Assembly: GCA_003133285.1 (NCBI GenBank)
Contig: PKWR01000045.1
Span: forward strand, 5,113 to 15,314
From: Coriobacteriia bacterium
GTDB lineage: Bacteria > Actinomycetota > Coriobacteriia > Anaerosomatales > PALSA-660
DNA length: 10,202 nucleotides
Direction of reading: 5' to 3'
The translations under genes were made by a program, and so were the position numbers. Positions 1 through 6,702 of the stretch are shown in pieces. Below the pieces are notes generated by a model, which worked only from the letters and a program-made list of their open reading frames with translations, was not told the DNA's origin and searched no databases. Positions within the stretch are counted from its first letter, which is position 1. Each line of letters starts with the position of its first letter.

Positions 1-512
1 GCCAGCGAAGCGTCGTAGTTCGCGAACGGCTCGCCCTGTCCCATGGCGACCGCGTTGGTGACACGACGCCCGAAGTCATCGGCGACGAGCAGGACCTGCC
101 GCACCATCTCGCCGCACGTGAGGTCTCGGGTGAAACCGGCGCGGCCCGTGGCGCAGAACGTGCAGCCCATCGCGCAGCCGGCCTGTGTGGAGAAGCACAC
201 GGTGAGGCGGTCACCGTCGGGGAGCCCGACCGTCTCGACGGACGTGCCGTCGTCGAAGCGCACGAGGTACTTGCGCGTCCCGTCTTCGGACACCTGGCGC
301 ATGACGACCTCGGCGCCCCCCACGACGTAGCGGCGGGACAGCTCGTCGCGCAAGGAGGCCGGCAGGTCCGTCATCTCGGCGAAGCCCATGGCGCCGCGCC
401 CGTAGAGCCATCGCACGACCTGACCGACCCTGAACCGGGGAAGGCCGAGCAGCGCGAAGGCATCAGCGATCTGCTCGCGGGAGAGAGAACCGATGTCGCA
501 GCGCGTGTCCAC
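1..512 (-). CDS. rlmN: RlmN, dual-specificity 23S rRNA/tRNA adenine-C2 methyltransferase (5' part, cut by window edge)
   Basis: Cytoplasmic radical-SAM enzyme family that methylates C2 of A2503 in 23S rRNA and A37 in some tRNAs, using a 4Fe-4S cluster and two SAM molecules. About 170 residues are visible. The N-terminal part has the family's RNA-binding look (LGLPRFRVGQVVRWLY, then FAEMTDLPASLRDEL). The radical-SAM signature follows: STQAGCAMGCTFCATG, with the CxxxCxxC cysteines. Next comes VAMGQGEPFANYD, equivalent to the family's MGMGEP loop; Gln replaces the usual second Met. The C-terminal half lies beyond the left edge. The start is uncertain. GTG at 512 gives a normal-length N-terminus, and an in-frame GTG at 521 is the alternative. 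Neither has a Shine-Dalgarno sequence. A TAGAGT hexamer at 525-520 ends 7 nt before the 512 start, so a leaderless mRNA is possible. Family call is firm; start is not. Confidence 0.93.
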   Translation of the reverse strand, partial: MDTRCDIGSLSREQIADAFALLGLPRFRVGQVVRWLYGRGAMGFAEMTDLPASLRDELSRRYVVGGAEVVMRQVSEDGTRKYLVRFDDGTSVETVGLPDGDRLTVCFSTQAGCAMGCTFCATGRAGFTRDLTCGEMVRQVLLVADDFGRRVTNAVAMGQGEPFANYDASL

Positions 513-535
513 GGCCGTCACTCTAGCAGGGACGC

Positions 536-574
536 GAAGAGGGCGCGTCGCGGTCATCGCGGCGCGCCCTCTTC
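536..574 (-). terminator. Strong hairpin terminator after the rubrerythrin gene
   Basis: A 17-bp stem (536-552 with 558-574) closes on a 5-nt loop. All pairs are Watson-Crick except one G-T/U-type position (548/562). The outer arms are GAAGAGGGCGCG and CGCGCCCTCTTC. It begins 18 nt after the rubrerythrin stop and ends before the likely rlmN start, so it most plausibly ends the rubrerythrin transcript. No T-tract follows on either strand. It is therefore a U-less hairpin of the kind described for GC-rich actinobacteria rather than a textbook intrinsic terminator. An in-frame ATG for rlmN (557) lies inside the loop and was not used as a start for that reason. Confidence 0.7.
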
Positions 575-592
575 ATCGGACGGGTCTCGGAC

Positions 593-1102
593 TCAGCCCT
601 CGAGCTCCGCCAGTGCGGCCTCGTACGCGGCACGGTGCTGCCCCTCGAACGAGCCGACGCGCCGGAAGTAGAATGCGACCTCGGGGAAGCCCTCGGCCTC
701 TGCCTGCTCGGCGAAGGCCGGGTACATCTCGCGGAACTCGTAGCCCTCGCCCTCGATGGCCGCGCTCAGGTTCTCCGCTGTCGATCCCGCACCGCCCATG
801 TAGGCGAGGTGCCCGAGCGCGTGCGCGGTCTCCTCGGCGGCGGCATGGTCGAAGGCGGCGACCGCCGCGACGGGCGCTTCCTCGAGCTCGGCGATGCGCG
901 ACCACAGCGTGTAGCGGCGGTTCGCCTGGGATTCCCCGGCGAAGGCGGCCTTGAGGTTCTCGAGGGTCTTCGAGCCGCTCAGGTCGCCGGGTCCCTCGTA
1001 CTCCACGAAGAACTGCTTCGGCACACCGCACACCGGACACGTCTCGGGTGCCGGGCCGACGTGCAGGTAGCCACACCCCTTGCAGCGATACATGACGACC
1101 AT
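593..1102 (-). CDS. Reverse rubrerythrin (N-terminal rubredoxin, C-terminal ferritin-like diiron domain)
   Basis: Predicted cytoplasmic peroxide-scavenging protein of 169 residues. Rubrerythrins reduce H2O2 to water at a diiron site fed through a rubredoxin iron centre. Here the rubredoxin-like knuckles come first (C7/C10 and C22/C25: CKGCG, then CPVCG), the arrangement called reverse rubrerythrin, common in anaerobes. The four-helix diiron domain runs from about 45 to 165. Candidate ligands are E57 (GESQANRRY), E90/E91 with H94 (EETAH), glutamates near 119-125 (EGEGYEFREMY), and E153 with H156 (EGQH). The ATG at 1102 was chosen because GGGAGGAG (1119-1112) sits about 8 nt upstream. The longer open frame to 1177 has no such site. 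The gene is flanked by a hairpin terminator on its 3' side and a 100-bp gap to htrA on its 5' side. No convincing PerR or Fur box was seen. Confidence 0.92.
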   Translation of the reverse strand: MVVMYRCKGCGYLHVGPAPETCPVCGVPKQFFVEYEGPGDLSGSKTLENLKAAFAGESQANRRYTLWSRIAELEEAPVAAVAAFDHAAAEETAHALGHLAYMGGAGSTAENLSAAIEGEGYEFREMYPAFAEQAEAEGFPEVAFYFRRVGSFEGQHRAAYEAALAELEG

Positions 1103-1202
1103 GTTCCATTCTCCTCCCGTATTGATCGAGTCGTGCAAGAGCGCCCCACAAGGAACGCGGTTCTCGAATGCGTGCACCCGAGGTGACCGGGCCGTGCAGG
1201 TC

Positions 1203-2528
1203 CTAGGTCAGCGAGGCCGGCTTGTCTCCGACGACCATCCGGATGGTGATCTCCGCGCGGTTGCGCCACACCTTGAGGCTGACCGTGTCACCGACCGACG
1301 TCCTGCGGATCTGGAGGATCAGGTCGTCCATCGTGCGGACCGGCTGATCGCCGACGGCCAGGACGACATCGTCCACCTTGAGGCCGGCCTTTGCGGCGCC
1401 GGTATCGGGGAAGACCTTCTTGATGAGGGCGCCCTCTGCCTTCGCGAGCCCCAGTCGGTTCGCTTCAGCATCGCTCACCGTGAGGCCTTCGACGCCCAGG
1501 AAGGGGTGCGTCGCCTTGGTGCCCGAGATGAGCTCGTCGGCGATGCGCAGCGCGGTCTTCTCGGGGATGGCGAAGCCGATGCCCGCGCTGGAGCCGGAGT
1601 CGGTGTAGATGGCCGAGTCGATGCCGATGAGCCGACCCTCGCGGTCGATCAGCGCTCCGCCGGAGTTGCCGGGGTTGATCGCCGCGTCGGTCTGGATGAC
1701 GTCGACCAGCGGATAGACGGAGCCGGTCGCATCGGCGCTGCTGTTGGTCGTGATCGACCGGTGCAGCGCGGAGACGACGCCGCTCGAAACCGAGTGTTGC
1801 AGGCCGAAGGGCGACCCGATGGCGACGACCATCTGGCCCACGACGAGCTTCTCGGAGTCGCCGACGGAGATCACGGGAACCACCTGCGAGATGCGCACGA
1901 CCGCGATGTCGGTCTCAGGATCGGTCCCGACGAGCGTCGCGTCGTAGTGGTTGCCGTCGGCGGGGGTCACGACGATGGACTTGGCGCCCGCGACGACGTG
2001 ATCGTTCGTGACGATGTAGGTGCCGCCGTCGCTCGTGGACTTGTAGGCGACGCCGGATCCGGTCCCCCCGGTCGGGACGTCCGGATGGCCGCCGGGGAGC
2101 CCGCTCGACGAGGTCGAGCCGGTGACGTCGATGTTCACGACGGAGGGGAGGGCGACGGCCGCGGCTGCGGCCACCGGCTCGTCGGCCGAGGTCAGCACGC
2201 TCGTCGTGATGTGCCCGGCTTGGCCGTACCAGCGAGACGCAGCCACTCCCGCCACGCCCCCGACGACGGTCGCGACAAGGATGCACGCCACGGCGAGCGT
2301 CACGCCGAGCATCACCGGGAAGCGGGGACGACCGGGAGTCGCGGAGGGGGAGGCCTCAGTGACGAGGGGGGCGGGGCCTGCGTCGGGCGGTGCGGGAACG
2401 AAGGCGGCAGCAGACGCCACGGGCTCGGGCGTCACTGCGGCGGGAACCTCTGCAGGCGCTTGGGGGACCACGGGGGCGATCACTTCGGGGGCGTCAGGGG
2501 GGACTTCGTCGTTCGTGTGGTCGCTCAC
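1203..2528 (-). CDS. htrA: HtrA/DegP-like trypsin-family serine protease with PDZ domain, membrane-anchored
   Basis: Envelope quality-control protease of 441 residues that should act outside the membrane on misfolded proteins. Residues 1-70 are a Pro/Ala/Glu-rich, probably disordered cytoplasmic tail. One transmembrane anchor spans about 71-97, then a flexible linker. The protease domain is about 118-330, with the full catalytic triad: H177 (VTNDHVV), D207 (ETDIAVV) and S289 (NPGNSGGAL). A single PDZ domain fills about 340-436 (FLGVEG, then AAKAGLKVDDVVLAVGDQPV). Length and layout match actinobacterial HtrA proteins with a cytoplasmic tail. The start is GTG at 2528, with GGAG 7 nt upstream. 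The gene is divergent from the 2702 membrane-protein gene. A TAGACT hexamer on its strand (2565-2560) is a candidate -10, but the possible -35 (TTCACA, 2591-2586) is 20 bp away, longer than ideal. No adjacent two-component regulator is seen. Confidence 0.95.
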   Translation of the reverse strand: MSDHTNDEVPPDAPEVIAPVVPQAPAEVPAAVTPEPVASAAAFVPAPPDAGPAPLVTEASPSATPGRPRFPVMLGVTLAVACILVATVVGGVAGVAASRWYGQAGHITTSVLTSADEPVAAAAAVALPSVVNIDVTGSTSSSGLPGGHPDVPTGGTGSGVAYKSTSDGGTYIVTNDHVVAGAKSIVVTPADGNHYDATLVGTDPETDIAVVRISQVVPVISVGDSEKLVVGQMVVAIGSPFGLQHSVSSGVVSALHRSITTNSSADATGSVYPLVDVIQTDAAINPGNSGGALIDREGRLIGIDSAIYTDSGSSAGIGFAIPEKTALRIADELISGTKATHPFLGVEGLTVSDAEANRLGLAKAEGALIKKVFPDTGAAKAGLKVDDVVLAVGDQPVRTMDDLILQIRRTSVGDTVSLKVWRNRAEITIRMVVGDKPASLT

Positions 2529-2640
2529 TTCTGCACTCCGTCCTTGGTCGGATGGTCAGAGTCTAACCATCGCGCGTCCGCGAGGTGTGAAGAATCGATG
2601 GAGTCAGGCGAGCAGCGCTCCTCCGGGCGACGCAGCCCGT

Positions 2641-2669
2641 TTGTGGGGGCGGCGGCGCTCGCGTAGACT
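2641..2669 (+). promoter_or_regulatory. Candidate housekeeping-sigma promoter for the membrane protein-ddl pair
   Basis: TTGTGG (2641-2646) and TAGACT (2664-2669) are separated by exactly 17 bp. They lie about 33 nt upstream of the start at 2702. This is the best -35/-10 pair in the 173-bp divergent region. A transcript from here would carry a leader of about 25 nt with the Shine-Dalgarno sequence GGGAGGG. The same TAGACT hexamer occurs on the opposite strand at 2565-2560, facing htrA. This is pattern matching only. Confidence 0.45.
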
Positions 2670-2701
2670 TCGCTGCAGCAGCCATCGATCGGGAGGGACC
2701 A

Positions 2702-3448
2702 ATGAGCGACGAGGAAATGCCCCGTGACGAGCAGGCGCCCGAGCAGCCCGTCGTTGCAGAGGAGCCGATCACCGAGGGTTCCGGACTCGTGATCATTCCC
2801 GGCGGGGCCGGTCCCGACGAGATGGACGACGTCGACTTCAACGACCTCGCTGCGGCCCCCGAGGACGCCTCCGAGGACCTCGACACCGAGTTCGGAGAGT
2901 CGGTTGCCGAGGCAGAGCCCGAGGTGCCCGACCGGCCTCAGTTCACCCTCGACGAGCTCGTCGCCGAGATGGCGGGCGTCTCCGCCGCAACCGTCGGGCC
3001 GGCCGCCCCAGGAGAGGCCGCGCCGCCCGAACCCGAGCGTGTCGATGTCCTTGCCGCGGCCATGTCCGACACCTTCGCCGAGGCTCCCGCAGTCGAGGAC
3101 GAGATGTGGACCCGCGCTCCGTTCTGGGCGCTGGTCGCCGTGTGGGCGATCTTCGCGGGCGGGCTCGCGTACTTGCTGTGGCCGACCGCGGCGGAGGGGC
3201 TCGAAGCTCTCATGGGCGCGTCCCTCTACGGCATCCTGGTCTACGGCGGCGTCGCCCTGGTCGTCATCGGCATCGTGGCCGGCATGATCGTCCGCTCCAG
3301 TGCTCAGGCGCGCGCCAGCGCCGTCGATCGGGGCATCGTCGGCCGCGCGATCCTGCTGCGCGTCCTCGGCTGGACCGCGGCGGGCGTGGCCGTGTGGGTG
3401 ATCGCTCTGATCGCCGTGAGCTTCCACGCCGTCGGTGTCATCCGCTGA
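2702..3448 (+). CDS. Acidic-tailed membrane protein of unknown function, likely cotranscribed with ddl
   Basis: 248 residues; I do not recognise a family. Residues 1-138 are highly acidic, rich in Asp, Glu, Pro and Ala, and probably disordered (for example DEMDDVDFNDLAAAPED). Residues 139-248 are hydrophobic and look like three transmembrane helices at about 140-160, 175-197 and 217-241. Basic residues in the loop between helices 2 and 3 (RSSAQARASAVDRGIVGR, 198-215) suggest that loop is cytoplasmic. By the positive-inside rule the tail would then be outside, although with no signal peptide the opposite orientation is also conceivable. The ATG at 2702 has GGGAGGG 4 nt upstream. The gene ends 28 nt before ddl on the same strand, so the two probably form an operon, and a role in the cell envelope is a weak guess from that context. 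Coding is well supported by the start signal, composition and tight packing. Confidence 0.8.
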   Translation: MSDEEMPRDEQAPEQPVVAEEPITEGSGLVIIPGGAGPDEMDDVDFNDLAAAPEDASEDLDTEFGESVAEAEPEVPDRPQFTLDELVAEMAGVSAATVGPAAPGEAAPPEPERVDVLAAAMSDTFAEAPAVEDEMWTRAPFWALVAVWAIFAGGLAYLLWPTAAEGLEALMGASLYGILVYGGVALVVIGIVAGMIVRSSAQARASAVDRGIVGRAILLRVLGWTAAGVAVWVIALIAVSFHAVGVIR

Positions 3449-3476
3449 TCGGCGGACGGACATAGTGGAGCAGACA

Positions 3477-4424
3477 ATGCACGAGCAGAAGCGCGTCGTC
3501 GTCCTGCTGGGAGGCCGGTCCGCTGAACGGGAGGTGTCCCTCAACACCGGCGCTCAGGTGGCGTCCGCGCTGTCCGAGCGCGGCTTCGACGTCGTGACGG
3601 TGGACACGGGAGTTCCCGGGTTCGTCTCCGAGATCGAGTCCTCGCACGCGGACGTCGCCTTCATCTGCCTGCACGGCAGGTTCGGCGAGGATGGCACCGT
3701 CCAGGGCCTTCTCGAACTGCTCGACCTTCCCTACGTCGGATCCGGGGTGCTCGCGAGCGCCCTTGCCATGAACAAGGTGATGAGCAAGCACTTCTACACG
3801 TTGGCGGGCCTGACGACGCCGGCCTATGTCACCGTGAAGCGGGGCCTGCCCTACGACGTCGCCGCGATCACCGCCGAACTCGGCGACAAGACCGTCGTCA
3901 AGCCTGCGGACGAGGGTTCCTCGGTCGGGATGACGATCGTCAGCGATCCCGCGCGCCTCGGCGAGGCGATCGAGTTCGCCTTCGGCTTCGATCCACTTGT
4001 GCTCGTTGAGCGCTTCGAACCGGGGGCCGAGGTGACGGTCGGGGTCATCGGTAACGAAGAGCCCATCGCCCTCCCGACACTCGAGATCGTCCCTCAGAAC
4101 GCCTTCTACGACTACGAGTCGAAGTACGTTCCGGGCATGTCGCGCCACATCATCCCGGCGCGGGTCAGCGAGGACGCGCGCGCCGAGTGCCAGCGACTCG
4201 CGGTCGAGGCGCACCGGTTGCTCGGCTGCACGGGCATGTCGCGCTCCGACACGATCGTGACTCCCGACGGGGACGTCTTCCTGCTCGAGACGAACACCAT
4301 CCCCGGGATGACCAAGACGAGCCTGCTGCCCGACGCCGCTGCGGCGGCGGGGATCCCGTTCCCCGAGCTGTGCGAGCGGCTCGTCGGGCTGGCGCTCGAA
4401 GAGTGGGCGAGCCGCAGGGGCTGA
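3477..4424 (+). CDS. ddl: D-alanine--D-alanine ligase (ATP-grasp)
   Basis: Cytoplasmic peptidoglycan-precursor enzyme of 315 residues. It joins two D-Ala with ATP to give the dipeptide that MurF adds to the UDP-MurNAc peptide. Family motifs occur in order: GGRSAEREVSL near the N-terminus with the substrate-binding Glu (E17 or E19 region), CLHGRFGEDGTVQGLLE, then LPYVGSGVLASALAMNK. The ATP-grasp loop is VVKPADEGSSVGM (S148/S149), and the Mg-binding segment is LLETNTIPGMT (E271, N273). The omega-loop segment FYDYESKY has Tyr217 where D-Ala-D-Lac (vancomycin-resistance type) ligases carry Phe, so ordinary D-Ala-D-Ala activity is expected. The ATG at 3477 is favoured by GGAG (3467-3470) 6 nt upstream. 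In-frame GTG at 3465 and ATG at 3435 are less likely; the latter overlaps the upstream gene. It converges on the histidine kinase gene. Confidence 0.96.
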   Translation: MHEQKRVVVLLGGRSAEREVSLNTGAQVASALSERGFDVVTVDTGVPGFVSEIESSHADVAFICLHGRFGEDGTVQGLLELLDLPYVGSGVLASALAMNKVMSKHFYTLAGLTTPAYVTVKRGLPYDVAAITAELGDKTVVKPADEGSSVGMTIVSDPARLGEAIEFAFGFDPLVLVERFEPGAEVTVGVIGNEEPIALPTLEIVPQNAFYDYESKYVPGMSRHIIPARVSEDARAECQRLAVEAHRLLGCTGMSRSDTIVTPDGDVFLLETNTIPGMTKTSLLPDAAAAAGIPFPELCERLVGLALEEWASRRG

Positions 4425-4431
4425 CGCCCCT
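4416..4431. terminator. Possible small bidirectional hairpin between converging ddl and kinase genes
   Basis: AGGGGC, the tetraloop TGAC, then GCCCCT forms a perfect 6-bp stem. The loop includes the ddl stop codon (4422-4424), and the kinase stop is only 4 nt beyond the hairpin. Just two T residues follow on the plus strand. It is short, but it is the only GC hairpin at this convergent junction, where both transcripts need to end. Confidence 0.35.
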
Positions 4432-4434
4432 TCG

Positions 4435-6588
4435 TCAGAGCACGAACTCTCCGTCGATCATCGTCCCTACCAGCGGCAGCGTGACGACGAACGTCGCACC
4501 GCCCCCCGGGGTCTCCTCCACGTGCACCGACCCGCCATGGTTGCGCGCGATGATGTTCACGATGTAGAGCCCGAGGCCCACGCCCTGGCGTCCCTCGCCG
4601 GCGTTCAGCCGCGCGAAGCGCTCGAAGACGTGGTGGCGCTCCTCGGGCGGGATGCCGGGACCGTGGTCGACCACCTCCATGAAGGCGCTCTTCTCATCGC
4701 ACCGGATGCGGACGACGATCGGATCCGGGTCGGGGGAGTACTTGTAGGCGTTCGTCACGAGGTTGACGAGCACCTGCCGGAGCCGCTTCTCCTCGCCCAG
4801 CACGATCGGGTCGCACTGTTGGTCGAGCAGGAGCGGCCGCTCGGAGTGGGTCGGCGCGAGCGAAGCGACGACCTCTTCCGCAAGCGCTGAGAGCGACGTC
4901 GGCACCAGGTCGGACGCCGCGAGCAGCTCCTCGGCGCGGGTCGCGGACAAGAGGTCCTCAAGGAGGTCGGCCATGCGTGCCGCGTTGCGACGGGCCGCGT
5001 CGATCGCGCGGGCACGCTCCGCGTCCGTCATCGGCCGGGTCATCAGGTCGAGGTAGCCGATCACAACAGTGAGCGGCGAGCGCAGGTCGTGGCCCACCAG
5101 CGAGATGATCTCGGCGCGGATCGAGGAGATCCTGCGCTCCTCGGTCACGTCTCGGGCGGTGAGCAGCACCCGCTCGCGACGGTCGTCGACGTGACGGACC
5201 GCGTCGACCGCATACCAGCGCTGAGAGCCGTCCGGCAGCGTCAGCGCCACGGTGGTACGCCCTTCGAGGGCGCGCTCGATGAGCTCGGCCCCCGTGAGGT
5301 CGCCGCCGTCTTCGTCGGCGACTCGGACCCCGGACAGCGCACTGGTCGCGGTGTGTCCGATGAGATCGGACAAGGGAGCGCCGACGGCCTCGGCGGCGGC
5401 GGGGTTGGCGATGACGACGAGGTCGTTCTCCAGGACGATCTTCGCCTCCCGGGACTCGTTGACGACCACGCCCAGGATCTCCTCGGCGGACTCGGTCTCG
5501 CGCTTCGCCCTCTCGAGTTCGGCGCGTCCCGCGTCCAGGCCGCCGATCAGGTCCTCGATGACGGATGCGAGCTCCTGGAACTCGACCGGAAGGATCGGAT
5601 CGGTGCCCGGGGACTGGCTGGCATCGGTCTCACCCCTTGCGGCAGCCACGGCGCGCCGGCGCATCTGGCGGATCATCCGGCCGATCGGGCGTCGCATGAT
5701 CCCGGCGAGCCACAGCCCGAGTCCGATCCCGATGATCGCGGCCGCCAGAGCCGCCAGGATGGCGGACTCGGTCGCCACGGACGAGATGCGCAGTCCGCGC
5801 GGGTCCAGGTCGCGCAGCTCGATGGTGCCTGCGGATCCCCCGCCGGCTGCCGGGAGGTCGCTGACCGCGACGACCACGCCCCCGTTCATCCCGTACGAGG
5901 CAACGCCGCCGTCGACGGGCATCGAGAGCAGCGCGACGCCGGCGGGCCGGTAGGCGCTCTCGTGCAGGCTGGACCGGACCGTGCGCATCATCGTGTCGAA
6001 CTCCGCGAGCCGCGCGGCACCGAGCGTGCGGGCGGCGATCAGATACCCGACGCGCCCCGACCCGTCCGGTGCGACGACCTGTGCCCCGTAAACGATCGCC
6101 ACGCCGCCCGACAGGCGAACGAGCCCGGTGGTCTCGAGCGACCCGCGCACGACGGCAAGGTCGCGCAGCCTGGAGACGTCCGCGTCGGCACCGTTGGACA
6201 CCAGCGCGTCGCCGGTCGCGCCGAGACAGAGCAGCGCGTTCGCCCCGGTCTCGTCCAGCAACCGCGTCCCGTACTGCCGCTGCAGCCCGGCCTTGTCCGA
6301 CGTGGCGCACATCGAGCGGAAGGAGGGGGTGCCGGCGATATGCGTGAGTGGTTCGCTCAGCCCCTGGCCTTCGAGCGCCAGGAACGAGCGGAATCCCTGC
6401 ACGGTGGCGACGACGTCGCTGCGCGTCCACGCCTCGGCGCGGGCGTTGACGAGCGCGGCGTTGATCCCGAGGGTCACCGCGGTCGTGACGAACGCTAGGA
6501 ACGCGGCCGTGAGCACGAGGCGGGCGCCCATCGTCCGCGGCACGAAGCGCTGCCACAGACGGCTCGAGTCACCGCGCGTGCGCTCCAC
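4435..6588 (-). CDS. Sensor histidine kinase with extracytoplasmic sensor, HAMP-like linker and PAS domain
   Basis: Membrane sensor kinase of 717 residues. Numbered from the GTG at 6588: TM1 about 22-45; extracytoplasmic domain about 46-272, resembling CHASE4 (ATSDKAGLQRQYGTRLL, then a GDALVSNG segment); TM2 about 273-298; HAMP-like stretch about 299-350; PAS domain about 370-480 (ending LLTARDVTEERR); HisKA with phospho-acceptor H500 in SLVGHDLRSPL; and HATPase_c with the N box at N613 (NLVTNAYKYS), DHGPGIP at 641-647 and GVGLGLYI around 669. All catalytic boxes are intact. The start was chosen because GGAG is 6 nt upstream; an in-frame GTG at 6636 would add 16 residues. No response regulator is beside it in the window. 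It lies 114 bp downstream of the cation ATPase on the same strand and could be read from the same leader. Ligand unknown. Confidence 0.93.
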   Translation of the reverse strand: MERTRGDSSRLWQRFVPRTMGARLVLTAAFLAFVTTAVTLGINAALVNARAEAWTRSDVVATVQGFRSFLALEGQGLSEPLTHIAGTPSFRSMCATSDKAGLQRQYGTRLLDETGANALLCLGATGDALVSNGADADVSRLRDLAVVRGSLETTGLVRLSGGVAIVYGAQVVAPDGSGRVGYLIAARTLGAARLAEFDTMMRTVRSSLHESAYRPAGVALLSMPVDGGVASYGMNGGVVVAVSDLPAAGGGSAGTIELRDLDPRGLRISSVATESAILAALAAAIIGIGLGLWLAGIMRRPIGRMIRQMRRRAVAAARGETDASQSPGTDPILPVEFQELASVIEDLIGGLDAGRAELERAKRETESAEEILGVVVNESREAKIVLENDLVVIANPAAAEAVGAPLSDLIGHTATSALSGVRVADEDGGDLTGAELIERALEGRTTVALTLPDGSQRWYAVDAVRHVDDRRERVLLTARDVTEERRISSIRAEIISLVGHDLRSPLTVVIGYLDLMTRPMTDAERARAIDAARRNAARMADLLEDLLSATRAEELLAASDLVPTSLSALAEEVVASLAPTHSERPLLLDQQCDPIVLGEEKRLRQVLVNLVTNAYKYSPDPDPIVVRIRCDEKSAFMEVVDHGPGIPPEERHHVFERFARLNAGEGRQGVGLGLYIVNIIARNHGGSVHVEETPGGGATFVVTLPLVGTMIDGEFVL

Positions 6589-6702
6589 CGCTTTCTCCGC
6601 TCGACATGGACAGTAGGACCGTGCGCCGGACGCCACCCGCCCATCCTACGGAACTTCGACCTCGCCGGTCGTCCGGAAGCGACGGACGGACGGTGAGCGA
6701 GG

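Noticed and set aside
1103..1177. Longer rubrerythrin start giving 25 extra residues.
   Set aside because: The strong GGGAGGAG lies inside that extension, directly before the ATG at 1102, and rubrerythrins of this type begin just before the first CxxC.
1103..1202. PerR/Fur-type box or clear promoter for rubrerythrin.
   Set aside because: No AT-rich inverted repeat is present. A TTGTGG hexamer exists but no acceptable -10 follows at 16-18 bp.
3477..4424. Possible D-Ala-D-Lac (vancomycin-resistance) ligase.
   Set aside because: The omega-loop Tyr (Y217 in YDYESKY) is of the D-Ala-D-Ala type, and no vanH or vanX partner is adjacent.
6643..6648. TAGGAT on the minus strand as a -10 for the histidine kinase.
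   Set aside because: No -35 hexamer at proper spacing, and the region is too GC-rich to trust one hexamer.
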